Origin: Candidatus Baldrarchaeota archaeon
GTDB lineage: Archaea > Asgardarchaeota > Baldrarchaeia > Baldrarchaeales > DXJG01
Length of the DNA stretch: 6,385 nt
NCBI GenBank assembly: GCA_030587435.1
Contig: JAUQZC010000051.1
Coordinates: 1-6,385 of the forward strand
Reading direction: 5' to 3'
This document shows, in pieces, positions 1-5,061 of this stretch. The notes beneath the pieces were generated by a model, which worked only from the letters and a program-made list of their open reading frames with translations, was not told where the DNA came from and ran no database searches. A program made the translations under genes and the position numbers. Numbering within the stretch: position 1 is the stretch's first letter; each line of letters starts with the position of its first letter.

Positions 1-139
1 AAGTTGCGATATACCGTATGCATCCATAAACATAAAACAAAACCATAACGCGCACTTTCTCATTTAAATCTACTTCAATAAGCTATTTTAACAGGAGTAA
101 AAAAGTTAACAATAAAGGCGAAAAAAGGGGATCCAATGA

Positions 140-436
140 AAGGATCATGATAATGCCCCAACATATCCCAATACCGAAATCTCAAAAATAAGAAAATGGC
201 TCAAAATATCCGGTATTCCATCAAGGGACAGCGTAAGGATGTACTGCGTAAGGCGTTTCGGTATTAACACGCATTTGCTGCGATACGCTTTAATAACATA
301 CCTTGCGAGAAAGGGAGTATCACCGCAGCTAATAACACATTTCACAGGACACAGAAAAATGGACTTCATACTAAGATACACCGAGAAAATAACAGCAGAA
401 CAAGTCATATTAGAACTTATCTCTGAAGCTATGTAA
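140..436 (+). pseudogene. Tyrosine recombinase (phage/archaeal integrase), C-terminal catalytic remnant
   Basis: Reading from just after an in-frame TGA at 137-139 gives 98 residues that look like the end of an archaeal tyrosine recombinase. Visible are the HLLR box (H45, R48 of this fragment), the GH pair (G70, H71) and the nucleophile in RYTEK (Y80, codon 377-379). The upstream part ISKIRKWLKISGIPSRDSV also fits the family just before the HxxR box and lies before the only ATG (239), so homology extends past any usable start. The family is normally about 300 residues or more; the core-binding domain and first catalytic arginine are missing. Bases 1-139 have stops in this frame and I see no gene in them. 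I read this as a decayed integrase left by an integrated virus or plasmid. A 65-residue product from ATG 239 is possible but would be inactive. Confidence 0.8.
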
Positions 437-485
437 AGCTTGTGATTACTGTTTTCTTCTAAAATAAATGGGTTAAAATTTTGAG

Positions 486-692
486 CTACTTGGGATTGTT
501 TGCTGTTTTACGCGCCCATATCATGCTGGATGTGAAGTTTATTGCGATTATCGAGATTATTAGTATCCAAAACCAGAAGGACGATTTGTAGAATATTGTT
601 AGAGCAAAAAACGTAAGACATAAAGGTATTCCTATAGCTGCTTGTATAAGAAACAGTCTATCTTCAAATTTATTTTCTCTTTCTTTTCCCAT
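486..692 (-). CDS. Small two-helix membrane protein, third gene of cluster
   Basis: Predicted 68 residues starting MGKERENKFEDRL. I chose the ATG at 692 because a purine-rich GGGGGAA stretch lies just upstream; an ATG at 737 in the same frame would add 15 residues deep inside the preceding gene. The protein has a short charged N-terminus and two hydrophobic segments at about residues 13-32 and 38-56, then a basic end. It overlaps the 3' end of the 142-residue membrane protein gene by 23 bases in another frame, which suggests coupled translation and a joint function. I recognise no family; the overlap and membrane character are the support for it being real. It could act with its two neighbours as a small membrane complex, which is inference only. 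Confidence 0.6.
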   Translation of the reverse strand: MGKERENKFEDRLFLIQAAIGIPLCLTFFALTIFYKSSFWFWILIISIIAINFTSSMIWARKTANNPK

Positions 693-1098
693 GTTTCTTC
701 CCCCTTCTTTTCTCCTCTTGATAAGCTCCAACAACACTCCAAACCATCAATACAACCGCAAGAACAATCAAAGCAACAACAAGAGAAGTTGAGAAAGTAG
801 ACGCAAGCAACTCGTCGACACCGTAAAATGCAGCAGCATAATTTCCGAAAACAGAAAACAACAACATAAATGTTGCTGCCCAAATAAACAGTGCAGGTTT
901 ACGGCCTATTTGGATCCTTGGATTACCTAAAATTGTAATGAAGAAACCGAAGAGAATTGAAAAAGCTGTAAGCGTAAAGCCCATTACGAGAAGAGGATTA
1001 TATATCTGTGGAGGTTTAAAATAAGATATTACAACTGCAATTCCTAATAAACCAAGAAATAGAAGATAACCAGCAGCAACATACACTCCTTTGCCCAT
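670..1098 (-). CDS. Four-helix membrane protein of unknown function, second gene of cluster
   Basis: Predicted 142 residues. The start chosen is ATG 1098 because GGGGTGA sits 2 bases upstream and because residues from here begin directly with a membrane helix; the longer frame up to 1227 would run through the upstream gene and has no ribosome site. Hydrophobic segments lie at about residues 6-25, 34-57, 68-90 and 103-123, followed by a very basic cytoplasmic tail (KKHGKRKRK). No catalytic motif or known family is visible. It follows the 53-residue membrane gene by 70 bases, has its own promoter-like A+T-rich block, and overlaps the next gene by 23 bases. The short loops and basic tail suggest a structural or accessory membrane protein; function is unknown. 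Confidence 0.75.
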   Translation of the reverse strand: MGKGVYVAAGYLLFLGLLGIAVVISYFKPPQIYNPLLVMGFTLTAFSILFGFFITILGNPRIQIGRKPALFIWAATFMLLFSVFGNYAAAFYGVDELLASTFSTSLVVALIVLAVVLMVWSVVGAYQEEKRRGKKHGKRKRK

Positions 1099-1122
1099 AG
1101 TCACCCCACTCCTATTATATAG

Positions 1123-1143
1123 TAACATTATTAAATTAATAAA
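1123..1143 (-). promoter_or_regulatory. Promoter-like block of the 142-residue membrane gene
   Basis: On the leftward strand the sequence TTTATTAATTTAATAATGTTA lies 25-45 bases upstream of the ATG at 1098, followed by a second TATA-like TATATAATAG at 1112-1121. It is closely similar to the block at 1367-1391 in front of the 53-residue gene. The T-run TTTTTT at 1141-1146 could also end upstream transcripts. Either TATA-like stretch could be the functional one. Confidence 0.4.
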
Positions 1144-1168
1144 AAACGTCTCGGAAACTTTACAAAAC

Positions 1169-1330
1169 CTATGATTTGTTTTCATAGAGTTCAGCGTATA
1201 TGAAACCGAGAGCCATAACAGTTCCAATAAATACGAAAAGCCAAATAGCTCCGTACGCTGTAATAAAGTAGAGGAAAACCAAGGCTAAGACAACAGATAC
1301 CACCGACATCATTAAATCCCTATCTAGCAC
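1169..1330 (-). CDS. 53-residue membrane protein with GTG start, first gene of cluster
   Basis: A short reading frame beginning GTG at 1330 encodes 53 residues, MLDRDLMMSVVSVVLALVF and on to ELYENKS. It is preceded by a strong AAGGAGGAG ribosome binding site at 1338-1346, 7 bases from the start codon, which is better than that of any other gene in the left part. The product is two hydrophobic helices (about residues 9-25 and 27-46) separated by a short AYG turn, with acidic ends. No family is recognised. Its size would make most gene callers skip it. It lies head of a leftward cluster of three membrane proteins and shares a promoter-like sequence with the next gene, suggesting common expression. 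Confidence 0.7.
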   Translation of the reverse strand: MLDRDLMMSVVSVVLALVFLYFITAYGAIWLFVFIGTVMALGFIYAELYENKS

Positions 1331-1366
1331 TTTTTCTCTCCTCCTTATACCGATCCCACTACATTA

Positions 1367-1391
1367 TAACATAATTTAATATATTAATAAA
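1367..1391 (-). promoter_or_regulatory. Promoter-like block of the three-gene membrane cluster
   Basis: On the leftward strand TTTATTAATATATTAAATTA runs into TGTTA and then TAATG, about 37-61 bases upstream of the GTG at 1330. A TATA-type box here would place the transcript start close to 1345-1350, just before the AAGGAGGAG ribosome site. Similar wording to the block at 1123-1143 supports a shared regulator or a duplicated promoter. Confidence 0.4.
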
Positions 1392-1402
1392 GAAATCGCC
1401 TC

Positions 1403-1527
1403 CTGTCTTACGTAATAAGGCCCATATATGTACTGTCTTACGTAATGAGTTATGTTTCCCTAGGCGGAACTACTATAAAACTATTCATAATGGTACCTAA
1501 CTCCTAGGATCCATTGAGCGTCTTACG
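1403..1527. repeat. TTACGTAA-centred direct repeats, candidate operator array
   Basis: CTGTCTTACGTAAT occurs at 1403-1416 and again at 1433-1446, exactly 30 bases apart, which is close to three helix turns. Both contain the 8-base palindrome TTACGTAA. A partial third copy, GTCTTACG, lies at 1520-1527. CCTAGG also occurs twice (1459-1464 and 1503-1508). The array lies directly upstream of the promoter-like block of the three-gene membrane cluster, and between it and the 3' end of the 108-residue gene, so it most likely serves the cluster as a regulator binding region. The binding protein is not identifiable from the window. Confidence 0.45.
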
Positions 1528-1531
1528 AAAG

Positions 1532-1858
1532 TTATTTCTTTTTCGCTATTTTCTTTTTGAGTTTTCTAGTATTTCTGTTAGTGTTTTTTCTTTCTTTGTG
1601 TATGTCTTCGATTAGTTTTCTTTCTTTGTCTGTTCTGCTTCTTTTCAAGATTTTCTCTATCATATCTACCACTGTTAGTTTAGCAGATGCTTCAAAATCT
1701 AGGACGAAACGATATAGTAGTCCTCTGATCCAATAAAGTTGGCATAGTAGACATGTGTTGAAGTCTACGTCTTCCCTATAACATTTTGTCTTTCCGAAAG
1801 GACCCAGTTTACGAATTTTATCCAATGAGTTGAAAGATAAATAACTTACAAGGTGCAT
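1532..1858 (-). CDS. Hypothetical lysine-rich 108-residue protein with a CxxC pair
   Basis: Predicted 108 residues from ATG 1858; a TGA two codons upstream rules out an earlier start. No Shine-Dalgarno is seen, so a short or leaderless message from the TATA-like box at 1904-1912 is likely. Residues C26, C36 and C39 (CLLC) could bind a metal but a fourth ligand is not obvious. Residues about 40-75 look helical, and the C-terminal third is extremely basic (ending KLKKKIAKKK), suggesting nucleic-acid contact. I recognise no family. It is a lone leftward gene upstream of the membrane cluster, divergent from vapBC. The codon use looks like that of neighbours. Coding status is plausible rather than certain. 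Confidence 0.5.
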   Translation of the reverse strand: MHLVSYLSFNSLDKIRKLGPFGKTKCYREDVDFNTCLLCQLYWIRGLLYRFVLDFEASAKLTVVDMIEKILKRSRTDKERKLIEDIHKERKNTNRNTRKLKKKIAKKK

Positions 1859-1874
1859 ATTTCAATGGAAGCGT

Positions 1875-1912
1875 AATAGCATTCGCAGAACTGCTATTAG
1901 TATTATTATATA
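1875..1912 (-). promoter_or_regulatory. TATA box and hairpin operator of the 108-residue gene
   Basis: Leftward TATATAATA at 1904-1912 would start a transcript near 1880-1885, about 25 bases before the ATG at 1858. A 7-base perfect inverted repeat, AATAGCA (1875-1881) and TGCTATT (1892-1898), spans that point; its loop contains a further TTC/GAA pairing. Placement between box and gene fits a repressor site or a leader hairpin. Confidence 0.4.
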
Positions 1913-1931
1913 GTGATGAATATTATTCCCC

Positions 1932-2138
1932 ATTTTCCTGAAACTTTCTGCAAATCCAAATAACCTCCTATTTTCTACAATTTACATTTATGAACAATCA
2001 CATTCGAAAACTTTTTTAACCAATAAGGCAACCCCGCCACAATTAAGCCCCTAATAGAATTGTACAATATGAGTTCTCTGGTTTACTTTCTTCTAACTAG
2101 CTTATTTTAATATTCTCAGAAAGTTCATAAATGTGATT
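1932..2138. repeat. Dispersed related repeats in the divergent intergenic region
   Basis: The 350 bases between the 108-residue gene and vapB hold no gene that I can support. ACATTTATGAAC (1984-1995) has a perfect 12-base inverted partner GTTCATAAATGT (2123-2134). AATCACATT (1996-2004) pairs with AATGTGATT (2130-2138), and AACTTTCTG (1942-1950) pairs with CAGAAAGTT (2117-2125). Thus the stretch 2117-2138, read leftward, is matched in overlapping parts by three rightward elements, two of them offset by 16 bases and each agreeing at about 16 of 22 positions. A separate 10-base palindrome ATTGTACAAT lies at 2059-2068. They may be protein binding sites or remains of a mobile element. Confidence 0.4.
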
Positions 2139-2141
2139 TCA

Positions 2142-2202
2142 AGCTAAAAATGTAGCTATGTAGCAGTGTTTATATGTTGATATTTGTTTATAGTTTTGGT
2201 GG
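2142..2202 (+). promoter_or_regulatory. vapBC promoter, candidate operator and ribosome site
   Basis: An inverted repeat AGCTA (2142-2146) and TAGCT (2153-2157) lies just ahead of the TATA-like TTTATAT at 2169-2175. A transcript start near 2195 is expected, giving a leader of about a dozen bases. GGTGG at 2198-2202 is 5 bases before TTG 2208 and decides that start. Autoregulation by the VapB ribbon-helix-helix is usual for the family; the operator assignment is inference. Confidence 0.4.
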
Positions 2203-2207
2203 TTTTG

Positions 2208-2450
2208 TTGAAGTATACAACTATTAGGGTTTCGGTTGAGGATAAAAAGAAGTTGGAGAGGATTGCACGTTTAATTCAGGCTAAAAGTTTGGTTCAAGCC
2301 TTAAGATTTGCTCTTGAAGTTGCAGAGAAAGAGTTAGGTAAATTTAAGGGAAATATTGAGCAGGTTCTTTCTTCATTAAAATATGCTAGGGATGTAGGTT
2401 CAACAAATGCTGAGAAAGTCGATGAATATCTTTATGGGGAGAATAGTTGA
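2208..2450 (+). CDS. vapB: VapB-type antitoxin, ribbon-helix-helix
   Basis: Predicted 80 residues, start TTG 2208, chosen for the GGTGG ribosome site at 2198-2202 and because the protein then begins directly with the ribbon strand; the frame is open upstream to a TTG at 2184 that would add eight hydrophobic residues. The N-terminal half (KYTTIRVSVEDKKKLERIA) is a beta-strand plus two helices of the ribbon-helix-helix/CopG fold that binds operator DNA as a dimer. The C-terminal end, GSTNAEKVDEYLYGE (residues 64-78), is the toxin-binding tail typical of archaeal VapB proteins. The stop TGA overlaps the TTG start of vapC (TTGA), so the two are translationally coupled. Its role is to neutralise the PIN-domain RNase and repress the operon. 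Confidence 0.85.
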   Translation: MKYTTIRVSVEDKKKLERIARLIQAKSLVQALRFALEVAEKELGKFKGNIEQVLSSLKYARDVGSTNAEKVDEYLYGENS

Positions 2451-2990
2451 CTGTTTTAATTGATACGGGAATATTTCGGTTTTTACAGCCTCGGAGATGT
2501 TCATCACGTGGATTCTCTTGCATTGATCGTACATGCTATTGAGGGTAGATGGGGGCGTCTTTATATAACTAATCATATTCTGGATGAAACACTTACACTA
2601 CTTAAATACAGAATTTCACCTGAAACTGCAAAAGCTTTTCTGGACACGTTCATCGAAACCGTTCTTGTGCAAATAATATTTAGCGACAGAGAATTGGAAA
2701 ATGAGAGTCTTAAAATCTTTAGAGAAAACATTACTAGGAAAGGACTAAGCTACACTGATGCTGTGAGCGTAGCGGTAATTAGGAATGTGAAGTTGTCGAG
2801 ATTTTTAACTTACGATTTAAGATCGTTTCAAGGATTATTGAACAACATTATAGGTCCAAACTACTGGAATACTTTGGATAGAAGAGAAAAAGAAAAATAT
2901 TGTTACTGGCAAAGAAATTTCAGCCTTAACGTCTTACATTATGTCATAAACCTTTTATTTAACGTTAAAATAGGAGCAAAGCATTGCTAA
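2447..2990 (+). pseudogene. vapC: VapC PIN-domain toxin, reading frame broken after codon 10 (possible +1 frameshift gene)
   Basis: Translation from TTG 2447, overlapping the vapB stop, gives MTVLIDTGIF, the classic PIN start with catalytic D6, but this frame then ends at TGA 2540-2542. The frame one base ahead continues from GGT 2478 as GFYSLGDVHHVDSLAL and on to 2990. Skipping C2477 joins them into a 180-residue protein with the acidic set D6, E47 (ILDE), D104 (SYTDAV) and D123 (LTYDLRSF), followed by GPNYW near residue 140. A tail of about 40 residues after this is longer than usual for the family. The product would be a magnesium-dependent endoribonuclease. A TTG at 2460 opens the second frame alone, but lacks the first strand and D6 and should be inactive. 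The site ATA TTT CGG is consistent with a +1 slip, with loss of two T from an ancestral TTTTTC, or with a sequencing error. Apart from the shift the coding sequence is intact, so decay would be recent. Confidence 0.8.
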
Positions 2991-3009
2991 AGTAATTAGA
3001 ATTGATAAA

Positions 3010-3369
3010 TTACGTGAGATTGAAAGTTTTCCTCTGCATAAAAACTTGTTTTAACTCTTTCATTAATTCTTGGTGTAGTTCTCCGTAGCCTTTTACATGG
3101 GGTGTTTTCTTTGAAATTATCGTTTTTCTTTCGGTAATTGTGATTGATGTTTTTCTTTCAATGAATTCTATGTGGTTGCTTGTGTACGTGTCCATGTACA
3201 TTGCTAGAAGGCCTCTTATAAAAGTGGACATGGCAACTTTTCGTGTGCGGAGTTTTTTAAGGAAATTGTACTGTTCTTTTGTGACGAATACATTTATTCT
3301 TACTAACTTATTGTTGTTCTCGACTGTGTCTTTTTCAAGGTTTCTAAAACATTCTGAGCAAGTTAACAT
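3010..3369 (-). CDS. Ribbon-helix-helix DNA-binding protein with N-terminal CxxC
   Basis: Predicted 119 residues from ATG 3369; a TAA directly upstream excludes a longer form, and GGTG at 3378-3381 with a TATA-like TTTAATATT near 3404-3412 supports this start. The first residues MLTCSEC carry C4 and C7, a possible half of a zinc knuckle. Residues about 22-62, KLVRINVFVTKEQYNFLKKL through STFIRGLLAMYMD, have the pattern of a ribbon-helix-helix: one strand, a helix, a short turn and a second helix. The remaining 55 residues are polar and end in a likely helix, perhaps for dimer or partner contact. Small proteins of this type are common on archaeal viruses and plasmids. It faces vapC tail to tail with only 19 bases between. 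Function is probably transcription control; target unknown. Confidence 0.7.
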   Translation of the reverse strand: MLTCSECFRNLEKDTVENNNKLVRINVFVTKEQYNFLKKLRTRKVAMSTFIRGLLAMYMDTYTSNHIEFIERKTSITITERKTIISKKTPHVKGYGELHQELMKELKQVFMQRKTFNLT

Positions 3370-3704
3370 TTAAAACACACCACTAAATTTACTTCAGTGC
3401 ATGAATATTAAACTTTTGTCGGTTAAATGTGGTTTTAAAAGAAAAATAAGCCTGCATAGAGAGGTAACTTAAAGTAATATTTTAGATTAAATCAAATGAT
3501 TAACGACGTTTTTAATGACTTCCCGCAGCAACTGCAAACATAAAATTAAGATCGAAGATAGAAAAGGGTTGTCTTCTCGTACAAACTATATTTTAATTCC
3601 CTAGAACAATTTTATAGTAAATTATGTAAAACTTTAAATCTAAAATGACATTGATATAATTAGACAGGATGAAAACAACGTAAAGGTAAAGAAAAAGGGT
3701 GAAA

Positions 3705-3782
3705 GGCTCCGCCAATATGTGAGTAGGTCTCCCCCTCCTCGCCACGCCAATACATGTGGCGAGAACTGTTTTTGACGGAGCC
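3705..3782 (-). ncRNA. Candidate structured non-coding RNA, nested stem-loops
   Basis: A 78-base island with 45 G or C (58%) stands out from A+T-rich surroundings. Outer arms GGCTCCG (3705-3711) and CGGAGCC (3776-3782) pair over 7 bases; inside, CTCGCCAC (3738-3745) and GTGGCGAG (3756-3763) pair over 8 bases around a 10-base loop. The asymmetric internal loop is 26 bases on one side and 12 on the other. I favour the leftward strand: TTTAAAAA at 3858-3865 would start a transcript near 3835, and the outer stem is followed by T-rich TTTCACCCTTTTTCTTT, an archaeal terminator type. CGCCAATA occurs twice, at 3710-3717 and 3745-3752, allowing alternative pairings. No boxes of C/D or H/ACA guide RNA and no riboswitch class were recognised. 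It could instead be the end of a mobile element. Confidence 0.5.
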
Positions 3783-3857
3783 CATCAAACTTCACTTCGT
3801 ATTTTACCGTAAGAGTAGTTGGAAATGCTTCTAAACTAAGTTAATCACGGTAAAGAG

Positions 3858-3865
3858 TTTTTAAA
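3858..3865 (-). promoter_or_regulatory. TATA-like box upstream of the structured RNA
   Basis: Leftward AGG TTTAAAAA CTC is a good archaeal TATA box with purines before it. There is no leftward protein gene to serve for nearly 500 bases, so the structured element at 3705-3782 is the likely transcript. An 8-base inverted repeat at 3803-3810 and 3847-3854 straddles the expected start region. Confidence 0.35.
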
Positions 3866-3929
3866 CCTGTAATTTAAATTCTAGTAGGTTAGTGATTACA
3901 ATTAATATAAAATAGAATTCCGGTGTTTT

Positions 3930-3952
3930 AAAACTTAAGAAGAAAATAAAAA
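3930..3952 (-). terminator. T-rich transcript end of the PadR-HAAS operon
   Basis: Directly after the stop codon at 3953 the leftward strand reads ATAATTTTTATTTTCTTCTT, an oligo-T tract typical of intrinsic termination in Archaea. No stem is needed for archaeal T-tract termination. Confidence 0.45.
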
Positions 3953-5050
3953 TTATTGTTTTTTAGGAGCAGTTCTCGTATATCTTAGTAGTACTATAAT
4001 GGCGTTGACGATGACCACTATTAGCAGTAGAAGCGTTAAAAGCTTTGCTAAGAAAATGTACTCTGGAGGTATTGGAATAACTCTTAGGTATTTTAGGAAG
4101 TTTCCATAGTCTTCGGTTTCAAATATTTTAATATCGATGATTGGTATTTGGATTTCCTCCGTGAAGATGTTTGCTAGGATAAGCCAAGGTACAAATATCA
4201 GAGAAATTATTGAACTAACAACGTTGATTGTGTAGCTTTTCTTTTCGGTGTAGCTAATGTAGAAGAAGTGGCTAATGCTTAGAATGCCATCTGCAATAAT
4301 GTAGAAAATGAGTACCAGTATAAATATTTGCATTAACCAGTTAAAGGGTAATGTAAACAAATAAATGTAGATTACGTAAGCTACTATGAAAGCTATTATA
4401 CCGCCAATTAAGCTTGAACTCGCTGATGTTCCTATAGACTTTATTTTTGACTTACATCTTCTAACTTTTTCTTCAATCTTCTTTTCAAATGATTTAATTT
4501 TCTTTTCTTTCTCTTTTCTCCCGGTTTTCTTTTCTCCAAATATGTCTTTGAGGAAGCTGCGAAACATTTCTTTCAGGTCTGGGTTACTGGAAATAAACGA
4601 CATGAAAACATATAGGAAAAGTATGGTTAACGCTATTGAAACCATCATGTTAACAAAGGTTGAAAGTATGTCGAACACTGTTACGAGACTACCAGCAGAG
4701 TAGACATAACATATAATTTTGATTGTGTAGCCTATTACTAGTAGCAAGCTAATCCAGAAAACCATTTGTATAAAGTATGGGTAGATGTCTTCGCTTACAC
4801 CGAGTTCAAATCTGAGTTTTCTTTTCTCTCCACCTACAACATATCTGCTTGCGAGTTCTCTAGGATCACCTAAATCTTTAATTATCCTGTAGACATTTTT
4901 AACGGTTAAGCCGCCCATTTCCTCAGCTTTATCCATGATGTGGGTTCTTAATTCTTCAATTATGTCTTCGGCTGATTCTTCAGGTAAATAGCTTCTGACT
5001 TCTCTCAAATATTCTTCAACCAGTTCTAATGCTTCTTTTTCTTCTCCCAA
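3953..5050 (-). CDS. HAAS-domain membrane protein partnered with PadR (DUF1700-like)
   Basis: Predicted 365 residues. Start is TTG 5050: GAGGTGA lies 6 bases upstream and overlaps the padR stop, and an in-frame TGA at 5057-5059 excludes a longer form. Residues about 4-72 form the helical HAAS/DUF1700-type domain: a YLREVRSYLPEE first helix, an IIEELRTHIMDKAEE second helix, and IIKDLGDPRELASRYV as the closing motif. Six likely membrane helices follow near 93-116, 130-153, 213-233, 238-262, 275-296 and 333-356. A highly charged lysine/glutamate linker (about 155-208) separates the first two from the last four, and a 35-residue loop (297-331) may face outside. HAAS domains are known to occur beside PadR regulators and are thought to link membrane state to gene control. 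The 11-base gap and shared promoter make a tight operon. The membrane part itself is not recognised. Confidence 0.85.
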   Translation of the reverse strand: MGEEKEALELVEEYLREVRSYLPEESAEDIIEELRTHIMDKAEEMGGLTVKNVYRIIKDLGDPRELASRYVVGGEKRKLRFELGVSEDIYPYFIQMVFWISLLLVIGYTIKIICYVYSAGSLVTVFDILSTFVNMMVSIALTILFLYVFMSFISSNPDLKEMFRSFLKDIFGEKKTGRKEKEKKIKSFEKKIEEKVRRCKSKIKSIGTSASSSLIGGIIAFIVAYVIYIYLFTLPFNWLMQIFILVLIFYIIADGILSISHFFYISYTEKKSYTINVVSSIISLIFVPWLILANIFTEEIQIPIIDIKIFETEDYGNFLKYLRVIPIPPEYIFLAKLLTLLLLIVVIVNAIIVLLRYTRTAPKKQ

Positions 5051-5061
5051 CTTATATCACC

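Larger units (their letters stand above)
3370..3952. other. Gene-free interval of 583 bases
   Basis: No open frame with a ribosome site was found on either strand. The interval holds the promoter of the ribbon-helix-helix gene at its left end, a G+C-rich structured element (3705-3782), an inverted repeat TTTACCGT (3803-3810) with ACGGTAAA (3847-3854), a strong leftward TATA-like box at 3858-3865, and the T-rich end of the PadR operon. The part 3415-3660 is plain A+T-rich sequence in which I see nothing definite. Confidence 0.6.

Noticed and set aside
145..408. Leftward open frame of 87 codons opposite the integrase remnant
   Set aside because: It is antisense to clear recombinase motifs and has a cysteine- and leucine-rich shadow-like composition and no ribosome site.
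632..883. Leftward frame of 83 codons inside the 142-residue gene
   Set aside because: Cysteine-rich alternate-frame reading of a membrane gene; no ribosome site and overlaps two better-supported genes.
1099..1227. N-terminal extension of the 142-residue membrane protein
   Set aside because: It would run through the 3' end of the 53-residue gene, lacks a ribosome site, and GGGGTGA marks the ATG at 1098.
1403..1446. Repeats at 30-base period as a CRISPR fragment
   Set aside because: Only two copies of 14 bases with a 16-base gap and no degenerate third at the same spacing; too short for CRISPR repeats and spacers, with no cas genes.
129..1518. GGATCCAATGA (129-139) and GGATCCATTGA (1507-1517) as possible att duplication
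   Set aside because: The match is short and imperfect, and neither copy sits at a tRNA gene or a credible element border.
3140..3373. Rightward frame opposite the ribbon-helix-helix gene
   Set aside because: Antisense shadow; no ribosome site and no recognisable motif, while the opposite strand shows a clear fold pattern.
3480..3640. Short start-like ATGs in the gap 3415-3660
   Set aside because: All frames close within a few codons and none has a ribosome binding site.
4386..4703. Rightward frame opposite the HAAS membrane gene
   Set aside because: Phenylalanine/serine-rich antisense of the charged linker and helices of a well-supported gene.
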